Below are positions 26,639 to 34,570 of a DNA stretch of 64,000 bases, piece after piece. The position numbers and the translations under genes are program-made. Origin of the DNA: Deltaproteobacteria bacterium (GTDB lineage Bacteria; Desulfobacterota; GWC2-55-46; JADFVP01); assembly GCA_029262515.1 (NCBI GenBank), contig JAJCZH010000027.1, forward strand, positions 1-64,000, given 5' to 3'. The notes under the pieces were generated by a model. That model was given only the letters and a program-made list of their open reading frames with translations, made no database searches and was not told the DNA's origin. Numbering within the stretch: the stretch's first letter is position 1; each line of letters begins with the position of its first letter.

Positions 26639-27895
26639 TTACTCCTGGTCGAGCCGCTTGCGGGCGCTGTTGGTATTCTGGCGAGCAACCACGTAAAGAC
26701 TCTGCGCCCAGGCGAGCGGTACGTTGTGGTTCGGTTTCTCTTCGGTGTAGAGTTCGGGCACCTTGCCGTCTTCGGTCATTATCGCTTCGCACATCCTCAG
26801 GTACTCTTCGCTCTTGTTGATGAGGTCGCAGGGCGGGTTTATAAGCGCGTCGGTTCCCGTCTCCATGATCTTCTGCGCCATCTTAGAGTATATTATGCTC
26901 AGCCACGCCAGTCCCATCGGCCAGGTCGCCTCGTTGCCTACGGGGTTAGACGGGTCGGCATTGTAGTAGAGGTCTCCGGGGTACCGTACTACGCCGTACT
27001 CCCGCACCAGGTTGGTCTCAATGTTGTCGAGTATCTGTTTGGCCTGTTCATCGGAAACGATTGCGTACGGCCAGATAAGGCTGAGCTGTATCATGTCGTA
27101 CGGCCTCGATGCCGACTCTGCCGGCAGCAAGTTGTCGAGCGCGGCCCTGCCTTTCTCTATAAACTCTTGCGGAACGGGCAGGAGCTGGTAGAGCGGTACC
27201 TGGTTCTTGTACTTGTGGTGGTAGTGCTCGTCGTCGTGCCACATGGTAAAGCCAGCGAGTACCGAGCCGATGGAAGAGGCGTGAACCTCGGGGCCCTCTT
27301 CCCAGACCCCGAAGTCAGGGTCCGAGTACCAGCGCGTGGTGGTGAGGTAGAGGATTATGTCGCGCAGCATAATCATTGTCTCGGTCCTGTCGGTGTTTAT
27401 GACATTATGGCTCTTTTTGATAAGGTCTCCGGTTTTGTAGAGAAAGAGGCCGAAGATATCGAGCTGGTGGTGCCCCCATTCATTGGTAATCTCTTCGAGC
27501 GTTACGGGGTTAACGCGCGTATGGATCACCTCGTCGGCGCAGCTGCCGAGGTAGTGCCTCTTGCGCGCGCCGCCCGTTATCTTCTGGCGGTACTTGTGAA
27601 ATATACGAATGATGAGCCTGTAGCTCTCGATCATCTTGTCGTACGCGCCGATATATTCGTTGGCGTAGGTGGCGTACATGATGTCGCGAAGCCAGAAGAC
27701 GTCGTACGGGTCTCCGCCCTCTGTGCCGTTGTAGTTAGACGCGATGTAACCGCCGTTCAACTGTCTAAGCTCTTCCAAGTGGGTGTAGGCGACCTTAAGT
27801 TTGTCTGTGGGGCTCAGCTCCTTAAAGGCCGTTTTAATGATAGGTCCGGACGCGCCAAACTCCTCGTCTGTATTTAGGGTGTGTTGTCTGTTCAT
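26639..27895 (-). CDS. GH15-like (alpha/alpha)6-barrel glycoside hydrolase-related protein
   Basis: A 418-residue protein with features of the glucoamylase/phosphorylase-kinase-alpha superfamily: GGDPYDVFWLRDIMYATYA near residue 60, NEWGHHQLDIFG near 135, and the acidic VWEEGPEVHASS near 198 that matches the catalytic Glu region of GH15. It may act on alpha-glucans, but it has no signal peptide and is shorter than secreted glucoamylases. An intracellular or non-enzymatic regulatory role is possible. Confidence 0.75.
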   Translation of the reverse strand: MNRQHTLNTDEEFGASGPIIKTAFKELSPTDKLKVAYTHLEELRQLNGGYIASNYNGTEGGDPYDVFWLRDIMYATYANEYIGAYDKMIESYRLIIRIFHKYRQKITGGARKRHYLGSCADEVIHTRVNPVTLEEITNEWGHHQLDIFGLFLYKTGDLIKKSHNVINTDRTETMIMLRDIILYLTTTRWYSDPDFGVWEEGPEVHASSIGSVLAGFTMWHDDEHYHHKYKNQVPLYQLLPVPQEFIEKGRAALDNLLPAESASRPYDMIQLSLIWPYAIVSDEQAKQILDNIETNLVREYGVVRYPGDLYYNADPSNPVGNEATWPMGLAWLSIIYSKMAQKIMETGTDALINPPCDLINKSEEYLRMCEAIMTEDGKVPELYTEEKPNHNVPLAWAQSLYVVARQNTNSARKRLDQE

Positions 27896-27959
27896 TGCTT
27901 TGTTAATCCTCAGGCTTCGGGCCTTTAACGGAAAAAAGGCAGAAGTTTAAAAGTTCTTT

Positions 27960-28841
27960 TCATATCAGTATCTTAAGTGCGGAGCGTTCAACATTTACAA
28001 GTATATTGCCCTGCCATTCAAAGGGTTCGCCGTCTGCATGAACCATAGCGGAGCTCTCTCTTCTCACCTCTATTTTTTCAGCCCTGACGCACTGGTAGCC
28101 GGTAAAAGAGTCGATCTTGCCTGTCATAAGCTTATTCGTCAATTTGTAACTATTCTTTAGCCCAACTTCAGGCACTATTACGAGGTCGAGCAGGCCGTCG
28201 TTCGGCTTGGCGTCAGGAGCTATGATGGCGTTGCCGCCGAAACGGTCTACGTTCGCAACCGTTAAGATAAACGGGACAACCTCGATATGGCGGTTTCCGA
28301 TAACCACCTCCACACTCTCGGGCTTGTAGCGGTAGAACTCCTTTACTGCTATCGGAACGTAAGGCAGTATGCCGCGTACCTTTGAACTAAGCGCTCCATC
28401 ATTATATTTTTTGGCCAGCAGAGCGTCGAACCCGAAGCCTGCGGTAGAGAAGAAGTACCTGTTGCACAGAACCCCGGCGTCGATTTCGATACATTTTCCT
28501 TCTTTTATCTTTGCTATCGCCGCGTCGCTCTCTAGTGGAATTCCGAGTGCGAGAGCAAGAGCGTTGCCCGAGCCGTACGGAATGACTCCGAGTTTCGCAT
28601 TCGACCCGACGAGCGCGGAGGCCACCTCGTTTACGGTTCCGTCCCCGCCGCAGGCGACGATGATGTCGTAATGGTCGCGCATGGCTTCGCGCACGTAAAT
28701 ATCCGCCACGCCCTTTCCCGTCGTTACCTTGATCTCAAAAAAGCCGTCCTCTGCCCCAAGTACGCGCCGGATGCTATTGGTCAACTCCTCAACCCGGCTT
28801 AAACCTCCAGCGGTCGGGTTTACAATAAAACGAACCTTCAT
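27960..28841 (-). CDS. diacylglycerol/lipid kinase (YegS/DagK family)
   Basis: A 293-residue lipid kinase. It opens VRFIVNPTAGG, has the nucleotide loop CGGDGTVNEV near residue 65 and PYGSGNALA near 93, and a late ADGEPFEW motif. It phosphorylates diacylglycerol or a related lipid at the membrane; the substrate cannot be told from sequence. It begins 65 bases before the GH15-like gene in the same direction. Confidence 0.9.
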   Translation of the reverse strand: MKVRFIVNPTAGGLSRVEELTNSIRRVLGAEDGFFEIKVTTGKGVADIYVREAMRDHYDIIVACGGDGTVNEVASALVGSNAKLGVIPYGSGNALALALGIPLESDAAIAKIKEGKCIEIDAGVLCNRYFFSTAGFGFDALLAKKYNDGALSSKVRGILPYVPIAVKEFYRYKPESVEVVIGNRHIEVVPFILTVANVDRFGGNAIIAPDAKPNDGLLDLVIVPEVGLKNSYKLTNKLMTGKIDSFTGYQCVRAEKIEVRRESSAMVHADGEPFEWQGNILVNVERSALKILI

Positions 28842-29067
28842 TCCAAGTCCCTTCTCTTATCCTTTTATGCCTTATGCCGGTTTTATCTTCGCCCCCCGGC
28901 AGGTCTCAATTTGTCTGTTCCTCTATTAATAATAGCACAGGGGCGCAAGACTTCTCACCCGCTCCGCCAGCTCTGCCTGAGAGTTGAAAGTATCCGATAA
29001 CACCCATTTTTTCAAGAGATTTGATCTTCCGTTCAGATTTCAACAAAAAAAAGAGAGAGACCGGTTG
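28842..29067. other. intergenic stretch with a possible C-terminal gene remnant
   Basis: On the minus strand an open frame from about 29035 to 28928 ends in AELAERVRSLAPL before a stop. That looks like the last helix of a receiver or kinase protein. There is no start codon with a ribosome site. It may be the tail of the decayed gene whose front lies at 29068-29283. Evidence is weak. Confidence 0.3.
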
Positions 29068-29283
29068 CTAATTTTTAAAAATGGTATAGAATTTAATCTG
29101 TTCGAGCTTGTGTGTTGAATTCTGTTTATTGAAACCATCCAGGACAGATCGAATAGAAGTTACGGTCTGCGTAGCCCACGGGTTATCGCGAGCCGTATAG
29201 ATAAGGAGTACACCCCGTTCTGCAGCTAAAAACGTATGCGGGGCTGATAACAACCATGTTATTGAAAGTAATAAAACAATCAA
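29068..29283 (-). pseudogene. remnant of a sensor protein N-terminus
   Basis: 71 codons encode a signal-peptide-like start (IVLLLSITWLLSAPHTFLA) followed by ERGVLLIYTARDNPWATQ and IRSVLDGF. This resembles the start of periplasmic ABC-substrate-binding-like sensor domains found in some histidine kinases. It lacks a credible start codon and ribosome site, and stops after 71 codons. It is most likely a decayed fragment. Confidence 0.55.
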
Positions 29284-29294
29284 GGAGGAAGTAG

Positions 29295-29633
29295 ATGGAA
29301 AAGGCTAATGTTTGTGAAACCAAGGCATTTAAAGATGATTTAGTCAACAAGGTTACCTATATCAAGACCGATGCCCTGACGCAGGACACCTACTACTTTA
29401 ATGCCGGACAGGTACTTGCATACCACAGACACCCCGGCGGAGATCAGATATTCTTTGTTCATGAAGGTGAGGGTACTTACTATCTCGACGGCGGCACCGA
29501 AGAGACTACCGAGTTGAAGCCCGGAGTAAGCGTGCTTGCGCCTAAGGGGGTTTGGCATAAGATAGTAGCGACGACTGAACTGGTCGTCTCTCAGGCTACG
29601 GTTCAGCCGGCAGGCCTCGAGCAGAGGTCGTAA
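29295..29633 (+). CDS. cupin-domain protein
   Basis: A 112-residue single-domain cupin. Motif 1 is YHRHPGGDQIFFVHEGEG with the metal ligands His, His and Glu/Gln near residues 49-62. Motif 2 is VLAPKGVWHKI near 89-99. It binds a metal; the ligand or reaction is unknown. CAAGGAGGAAG precedes the ATG. It is closed by a strong terminator. Confidence 0.85.
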   Translation: MEKANVCETKAFKDDLVNKVTYIKTDALTQDTYYFNAGQVLAYHRHPGGDQIFFVHEGEGTYYLDGGTEETTELKPGVSVLAPKGVWHKIVATTELVVSQATVQPAGLEQRS

Positions 29634-29657
29634 GCAGCACCTAGGCAGGTTCTTTTT

Positions 29658-29703
29658 GAAATGGGTGTCGGCGCCTTTTTTAAGGCGTCGATACCCATTT
29701 TTT
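29658..29703 (+). terminator. intrinsic terminator of the cupin gene
   Basis: GAAATGGGTGTCGGCGCC pairs with GGCGTCGATACCCATTTT around an 8-base loop and is followed by Ts. Confidence 0.92.
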
Positions 29704-29840
29704 CACCCCTCTCTATACCAAAATATCGAGCAAAATATAGAGGCCAACACTGTCCTCTTTGCAATTAGGTTCAATTTGGTTTAAAAAACTGAGCGATTAC
29801 AAAGCCTTGTCTCTATTTTGTCTTGTTCCCTATTTTTCGC

Positions 29841-29869
29841 TTGACACACACCATATATTGTGGTCTAAT
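29841..29869 (+). promoter_or_regulatory. strong promoter, probably of nrdJ
   Basis: TTGACA (29841-29846), a 17-base spacer and TCTAAT (29864-29869) form a near-consensus promoter. No other plus-strand gene intervenes before nrdJ, so it is the likely promoter although the leader would be about 490 bases. Confidence 0.65.
29848..29863 (+). promoter_or_regulatory. NrdR-like box inside the promoter spacer
   Basis: ACACCATATATTGTGG matches 14 of 16 positions of the NrdR-box consensus (acaCwAtATaTwGtgt). It fills the spacer between the -35 and -10 boxes, ideal for repression of a ribonucleotide reductase gene by NrdR. A weak half-match (CCACTACAT) starts 32 bases further on, in helical phase. Confidence 0.7.
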
Positions 29870-30366
29870 TAGCCACAATCCACTACATGAGCTATTCGTT
29901 ATGTAAAACAGACACTTATTCAATCTTCCCTCCGGGGCATTATTTTTTAGAAATCAGGCAGTTTTTTTTATCACCCAGGTTGGTCAGGTTTTACAGGCAG
30001 TTGGGCGAGTTTTGCTGGCAGTTGGGCGAGTTTTGCGAAGTGGCGCCGTTCCCCGTATAAACTGTTTTGCGAGTTGAATGCCGTTTTTAAGCACTTTTCG
30101 ATTCTACTCAGCAGGTGCCGTTTCAGTACCGGTATGCGTTTTATTGCCTGAGTTACACTCTTGCTGCCCACCGGAGGCCGTTTTACTGCATTATAAAGAT
30201 TAACTTATACTGGATATATACGGGGTTGTGATTACAGGTTTTTTCCCGCCTGACGACACTCCCCTTTAACCTGCTTTGATAAGCACGCTGTCTATTTGTT
30301 TCTCAGCGCATATAGCTTTTAGACTAATTGATATTACGAACTGTACAAGAACCGGGAGTTTAATGC
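29870..30366. other. long leader before nrdJ with a 21-bp tandem repeat
   Basis: No convincing gene is seen on either strand; the open frames here lack ribosome sites. GGCAGTTGGGCGAGTTTTGC is present twice in tandem (29996-30037, 21-base period). GGGAG at 30354 is the nrdJ ribosome site. A B12 riboswitch, which might be expected before a B12-dependent enzyme, is not recognisable. Confidence 0.5.
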
Positions 30367-32874
30367 ATGAAAATTGACGAGGACGTATATAATAGCCTTT
30401 TGGGGGCCGGTGAGAGGGTTACGGGAGGAGTTGCAGAGATGCCTTTACAGAAAGTAAATCTTCATGAGAACGCCAGGAGGGTGCTTGAAAAGAGGTATCT
30501 GAAAAAGGGGCCGGATGGTGAGCCGGTCGAGACCGTGGAGGATATGTTCTGGCGCGTAAGCAAGAATATATCCCAGGCCGATGCTCATTACAACCCCGAG
30601 GCCGACGTAGAGGCAACGGCGGAAGATTTTTACAAGATGATGGCCTCCCTGGAGTTTATGCCCAATTCCCCCACCCTTATGAATGCCGGGCGCGAGCTCC
30701 AGCAGCTCTCTGCCTGTTTCGTTCTTCCGGTAGAAGACTCCATGGAGTCTATCTTCGAGGCTATAAAGAACACGGCGCTGATCCATAAGTCGGGCGGTGG
30801 TACCGGTTTTTCGTTCTCCAAGATCAGGCCTTCGGGTGACATAGTCGGCTCTACCTCCGGGATCTCCTCCGGGCCGATCTCCTTTATGTCCGTCTTCGAT
30901 GCCGCAACCGAGGCGATAAAGCAGGGTGGAACACGCCGCGGCGCGAACATGGGAATCCTGCGTATAGACCATCCCGATATTATGAATTTTATTACCTGTA
31001 AAGAAGATAACTCCAGGCTCAATAACTTCAATATCTCGGTCAACATGACAGAGAGTTTTATGCAGGCCGTTGAGAAGGATACCGAGTACGATCTGATCAA
31101 CCCGAAGAGTAATGCTCCTGCGGGTACGCTCCGCGCACGTGAGGTCTTTGACAGTATTGTAGACCGCGCCTGGAGAAACGGAGACCCCGGTATCATCTTC
31201 ATAGACCGTATCAACGAGGACAACCCCACGCCCCATGTAGGCGCCATAGAGTCTACCAACCCTTGCGGCGAACAGCCGTTACTGCCGTACGAGGCGTGCA
31301 ATCTCGGCTCTATTAATTTAAATACCATGATCAAGTTGAGCTCGAAAGCGAAGAATGCAGAGTACGATGTCGACTGGAAGAAACTCGGAGACATGGTAGG
31401 CAAGGCCGTCCACTTTCTCGATAACGTTATCGATATGAACCGGTACCCGATTGAGCAGATAGACGAGATGACGAAGAGCAACCGCAAGATAGGGCTCGGT
31501 GTCATGGGCTTCGCCGACCTCTTGATCCGTTTGGGCATTCCGTACGATTCCGTTGAGGGCGTGGAGATGGGCGAGAAGGTTATGGAGTTTATCCAGAAGG
31601 CGGGCCGTACCGCGAGCATGGATCTGGCGAGTGAGCGCGGGGCGTTCCCGAATTACGAAGGCTCCACCTTTGAAGCTCTCGGAGAGCCGATGAGAAATGC
31701 AACGGTCACGACCATCGCTCCGACGGGAACCATATCGATTATCTCCAACAGCTCTTCGGGTGTCGAGCCGCTCTTTGCGCTCGCCTATACCCGTACGGTT
31801 ATGGAGGGCACGGAGCTTGTTGAGGTGAACCCTCTCTTTGAAGAGATTATGTGCGAGCGCGGTTACGACTCCCCGGAGCTGATGAGGCAGGTCGCCGAGA
31901 GCGGTACGCTTCACGGCATAGACTATATTCCCGATGACCTGAAGAGGGTCTTCGTAACCTCGCACGATATCTCTCCGGAGTGGCATATAAAGATGCAGGC
32001 GGCATTCCAGCGCCACACCGATAATGCGGTCTCCAAAACGGTCAACTGTCCCAACGAGGCTACTGTCGAGGACGTGGCCAAGGTCTACCTTATGGCGTAC
32101 AATCTCGGTTGCAAGGGTGTTACTGTCTACAGGGACGGTTCCCGCGACGCCCAGGTTTTAACAAAAGGGCAGGATAAGGAAAAAGGAAATGATAAAGAAA
32201 AGGTGGAGACGGCCGGGCAGGCAACCGGGATCGAAAGCCCGGCCGGCGCTCCTGCGACTGCCCTGACTCATACGCCGAAGGCCCGTGGAGAGGTCGCTTT
32301 CGGAGTAACGCGCAAGGTACTAACGGGCTGCGGAAATCTTTACGTCACTATCAATGAAGATGAAGAGGGTCGTCCGTTCGAGATCTTTACGCAGATCGGC
32401 AAGGCCGGCGGCTGTGTTGCATCCCAGTCCGAGGCGTTAGGCCGCATGACCTCGCTTGCGCTGCGCGGAGGCGTGGAGGCATCCGAGGTCGTCAAGCAGA
32501 TGCGTGGCATCAGCTGCCATATTCCCGTCGGTTTCGGAAACGTAAAGGTTACGTCATGTGCCGATGCGATGGCTAAGGCGATGGAGTGGTACCTGATGTA
32601 TAAGAGCAACAGGGGCACGGCCAACCATCTGCCGCACTCCGTACTTTCGACTGACGAAGTCGGAATTCACAACGGTTTCGATATGGAGTCGGCCTCGGGG
32701 GAGGCGCGTGATGCAATGGCCCCCGAAGGGGATATGCTAAAGACGATGGAGTACGATTACGCTCCTTCGCGAGAGGTTTTTCAGCGAGGCGCCTGTCCGG
32801 ATTGCGGCGGTACCGTAGAGCATGCTGACGGTTGCGTGGTCTGTCGCGGTTGCGGATATACCGAATGCGGGTGA
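30367..32874 (+). CDS. nrdJ: adenosylcobalamin-dependent ribonucleotide reductase (class II)
   Basis: An 835-residue NrdJ that reduces ribonucleotides to deoxyribonucleotides using adenosylcobalamin, in the cytoplasm. Recognisable parts are FMPNSPTLMNAG, the substrate-site cysteine in LSACFVLPVEDSME, the radical-site NPCGEQPLLPYEACNLGS and APTGTISIISNSSSGVEP. A hydrophilic linker near 600-640 leads to a TSCPD domain (LTGCGNLYVTINED), then a CPDCGG...CRGCG zinc-ribbon end with a final CG. It needs no oxygen and no small subunit. No class I or III enzyme is in the window. Confidence 0.96.
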   Translation: MKIDEDVYNSLLGAGERVTGGVAEMPLQKVNLHENARRVLEKRYLKKGPDGEPVETVEDMFWRVSKNISQADAHYNPEADVEATAEDFYKMMASLEFMPNSPTLMNAGRELQQLSACFVLPVEDSMESIFEAIKNTALIHKSGGGTGFSFSKIRPSGDIVGSTSGISSGPISFMSVFDAATEAIKQGGTRRGANMGILRIDHPDIMNFITCKEDNSRLNNFNISVNMTESFMQAVEKDTEYDLINPKSNAPAGTLRAREVFDSIVDRAWRNGDPGIIFIDRINEDNPTPHVGAIESTNPCGEQPLLPYEACNLGSINLNTMIKLSSKAKNAEYDVDWKKLGDMVGKAVHFLDNVIDMNRYPIEQIDEMTKSNRKIGLGVMGFADLLIRLGIPYDSVEGVEMGEKVMEFIQKAGRTASMDLASERGAFPNYEGSTFEALGEPMRNATVTTIAPTGTISIISNSSSGVEPLFALAYTRTVMEGTELVEVNPLFEEIMCERGYDSPELMRQVAESGTLHGIDYIPDDLKRVFVTSHDISPEWHIKMQAAFQRHTDNAVSKTVNCPNEATVEDVAKVYLMAYNLGCKGVTVYRDGSRDAQVLTKGQDKEKGNDKEKVETAGQATGIESPAGAPATALTHTPKARGEVAFGVTRKVLTGCGNLYVTINEDEEGRPFEIFTQIGKAGGCVASQSEALGRMTSLALRGGVEASEVVKQMRGISCHIPVGFGNVKVTSCADAMAKAMEWYLMYKSNRGTANHLPHSVLSTDEVGIHNGFDMESASGEARDAMAPEGDMLKTMEYDYAPSREVFQRGACPDCGGTVEHADGCVVCRGCGYTECG

Positions 32875-32913
32875 TTGTAAGAACAGTACGGTCTGTGTTG
32901 GCAGGAGGAATAG

Positions 32914-33066
32914 ATGTCTAAGAAAAATAGTCATACAGGTCATAGAGATTCTAAGAACGGTCAGTTTATCACCAAAAAAGTAGCGGATAGATGTCATGCT
33001 ACAACGCAAGGGGAGTCTATTCCAAACCCAGGGCGTGGTGATACCGGGCGTGGAAAGAAAAAATAA
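32914..33066 (+). CDS. small basic hypothetical protein (50 residues)
   Basis: This short gene has an AGGAGG ribosome site seven bases before the ATG and lies 39 bases after nrdJ. It encodes HRDSKNGQFITKKVADRCHA and then TTQGESIPNPGRGDTGRGKKK, split here only for display. The pattern of a short basic protein with GQFITKK then ATT resembles a widespread family of tiny uncharacterised proteins whose members read TGRFVTKKYAxxHPATT. It is probably real. Function is unknown. Confidence 0.7.
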   Translation: MSKKNSHTGHRDSKNGQFITKKVADRCHATTQGESIPNPGRGDTGRGKKK

Positions 33067-33137
33067 TATTTTCTTTAACCTGTCAATTTCATCGAGAGCC
33101 TTATACGGCCTTGCACTACGGAGCGCCGTACGTTAAC

Positions 33138-33174
33138 GACGTCCCTGTCTGCTTAGACAGGGACGTCTCTTTTT
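33138..33174 (+). terminator. intrinsic terminator after the nrdJ transcript
   Basis: GACGTCCCTGTC and GACAGGGACGTC form a perfect 12-pair stem with a 6-base loop, followed by TCTTTTT. Confidence 0.93.
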
Positions 33175-33229
33175 GATCTTTTCCGACACGGTCTTAAGCG
33201 CGCCCTCCGGGCGCCATGGAGGTTAGTAA

Positions 33230-33466
33230 ATGTACATACTCTTTGACTCCGGCCTGGCAAAGGATAACGGTGTTGAACTCAGTTGCAGGGTCTGCGGATA
33301 CGATTTTGCCATAGACTTTCTTTACCTCGATCATGGTGATATAGTCCGTTGCCCTAACTGCATAAGCTGCGCCATTACGCGTACCGGTTCAGGACTATTC
33401 GACCCTGAAGAATTGCTCACCAAGAGGTTCGCGCCAAAGGCGCGCCCCAGTGTAAAGGTATTTTGA
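33230..33466 (+). CDS. small zinc-ribbon protein
   Basis: A 78-residue protein with two cysteine pairs, CRVC near residue 19 and CPNC near 41, plus one further Cys, spaced like an MJ0042-type zinc ribbon. GGAGG precedes the ATG. The rest is not recognised. A role in binding nucleic acid or protein is possible but unproven. It is followed by the ComFB-like gene. Confidence 0.7.
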   Translation: MYILFDSGLAKDNGVELSCRVCGYDFAIDFLYLDHGDIVRCPNCISCAITRTGSGLFDPEELLTKRFAPKARPSVKVF

Positions 33467-33657
33467 CATGGAGGAGACGGCGCTGTTTTTCGCATTCTAA
33501 AGACCTGCGGCTGAGCGCTCCGGTACTTTACCCGTATGTTATTATATCGTCTCAATTTGCACCTCTCTTTCTTGACAACCTTAATGGCGTATGCGATTCT
33601 ATTACTTCGCAGAGCTTATACGAGAGCAATCTTTCAAACCGAGTAGGGGAGGCTGAA

Positions 33658-33945
33658 ATGCCGGACAAGAGGGTATTGAACCACGACCTTGAGAATGTAT
33701 ATAACCTGAATGAAGACGCCGTTATCGCGGCGATTGAGAAGTACTTTGCAGAGGAAGAGCAGGCCTGCAGGTGCGGGGTCTGTATTGAGGACGTCTTCGC
33801 CCTTTCGCTCAACAAGATGCCTGCAAAGTATATACAGAACTACTTCGGAGCGCGCGACCCGGAGCGGTTGGTCGATACGGTTCAGATTGAGCGTACGGTC
33901 AGGGACGCTCTCGCTCAGGTGGCGAAACACCCGCACCACGATTGA
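33658..33945 (+). CDS. ComFB-like (late competence development family) protein
   Basis: A 95-residue protein. The start at ATG 33658 follows GGGGAGG; the longer upstream frame is rejected because it lacks a ribosome site and reads as low-quality sequence. The segments LENVYNLNEDAV, CGVCIEDVFALSLNKMPAKY and AQVAKHP match the ComFB family. Members bind c-di-nucleotides in some bacteria; here that is inference. The window also has an HD-GYP c-di-GMP hydrolase. Confidence 0.8.
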   Translation: MPDKRVLNHDLENVYNLNEDAVIAAIEKYFAEEEQACRCGVCIEDVFALSLNKMPAKYIQNYFGARDPERLVDTVQIERTVRDALAQVAKHPHHD

Positions 33946-34000
33946 AGAAGCCGTAAGTTAAAATACGGCAATACAACGGCAATACAGAGGTACAGAGCAG

Positions 34001-34028
34001 CCCCGGTTCATTTGACCGGGGTCATTTT
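34001..34028 (+). terminator. intrinsic terminator after the ComFB-like gene
   Basis: CCCCGGT and ACCGGGG around a 7-base loop, followed by TCATTTTTTT. Confidence 0.85.
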
Positions 34029-34103
34029 TTTATAAATAGCTATAAAGGGGGCACAGGGCCGGGCTCGGTATCCAAGTCCGGATTTTTGTGATAGACTTAA
34101 TCC

Positions 34104-34472
34104 ATGTTTGAAATTACGGTAGAGGGATCATTCTCTTCGGCTCATCAGTTGAGAGAGTATAGAGGCAGCTGTGAAAATCTTCATGGCCATAACTGGCGTA
34201 TTGAGGTGAGTCTCGGTTCTAACAAGCTCGATTCGCTCGGTATGGTTCTGGACTTCAGGTCTTTAAAGGGTGAAGTCGAGGCCATTGTGGATCGACTTGA
34301 TCACAAGTTCTTGAATGAAGTTCCTCCCTTCGATGTAATCAACCCGACGGCTGAAAATATTTCAAAATATATGTATGAACAGATCTCCGGCGGGATAGAT
34401 ACCCCCGGAGTCAAGGTTCTAAAAGTCAAGGTCTGGGAGTCGGAAAAGGCCGCTGCCACGTACTACGAGTAG
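34104..34472 (+). CDS. queD: 6-carboxy-5,6,7,8-tetrahydropterin synthase
   Basis: A 122-residue QueD/PTPS-fold enzyme. The zinc histidines are in SSAHQL and LHGHNW, the catalytic Cys in GSCENLHGH, and the late LDHKFLNE and PTAENIS motifs are present. It converts dihydroneopterin triphosphate to carboxytetrahydropterin in preQ0/queuosine synthesis. It is followed by FolE2, which makes the substrate. Confidence 0.92.
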   Translation: MFEITVEGSFSSAHQLREYRGSCENLHGHNWRIEVSLGSNKLDSLGMVLDFRSLKGEVEAIVDRLDHKFLNEVPPFDVINPTAENISKYMYEQISGGIDTPGVKVLKVKVWESEKAAATYYE

Positions 34473-34570
34473 TTTTTTTGTACGGCGCAAGGTACGCGTT
34501 CAGTATCGCTCGCTCTTCGCCCCTTTGACCGGGCTCTTTGGTTTGACCTTTTAAAAGGAGAATTGGCATA

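Noticed and set aside
28934-29000. Glycine-riboswitch-like CTCTCAGGCA on the minus strand
   Set aside because: Only this short string fits. The conserved upstream aptamer parts are missing, and no glycine-related gene follows.
29887-30060. 57-codon plus-strand open frame just after the NrdR-box promoter
   Set aside because: The ATG is 11 bases from the inferred start and has no ribosome site. The QLGEFC repeat reflects the DNA repeat only.
29971-30171. 66-codon open frame on the minus strand in the nrdJ leader
   Set aside because: It starts at GTG without a ribosome site, and its end is just the translated 21-bp repeat. No family resemblance.
30240-30366. Possible B12 riboswitch before nrdJ
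   Set aside because: None of the conserved boxes seen in the riboswitch at 19747-19900 are present here.
33463-33657. 65-codon upstream extension of the ComFB-like frame
   Set aside because: It has no ribosome site and no similarity. GGGGAGG directly precedes the ATG at 33658.
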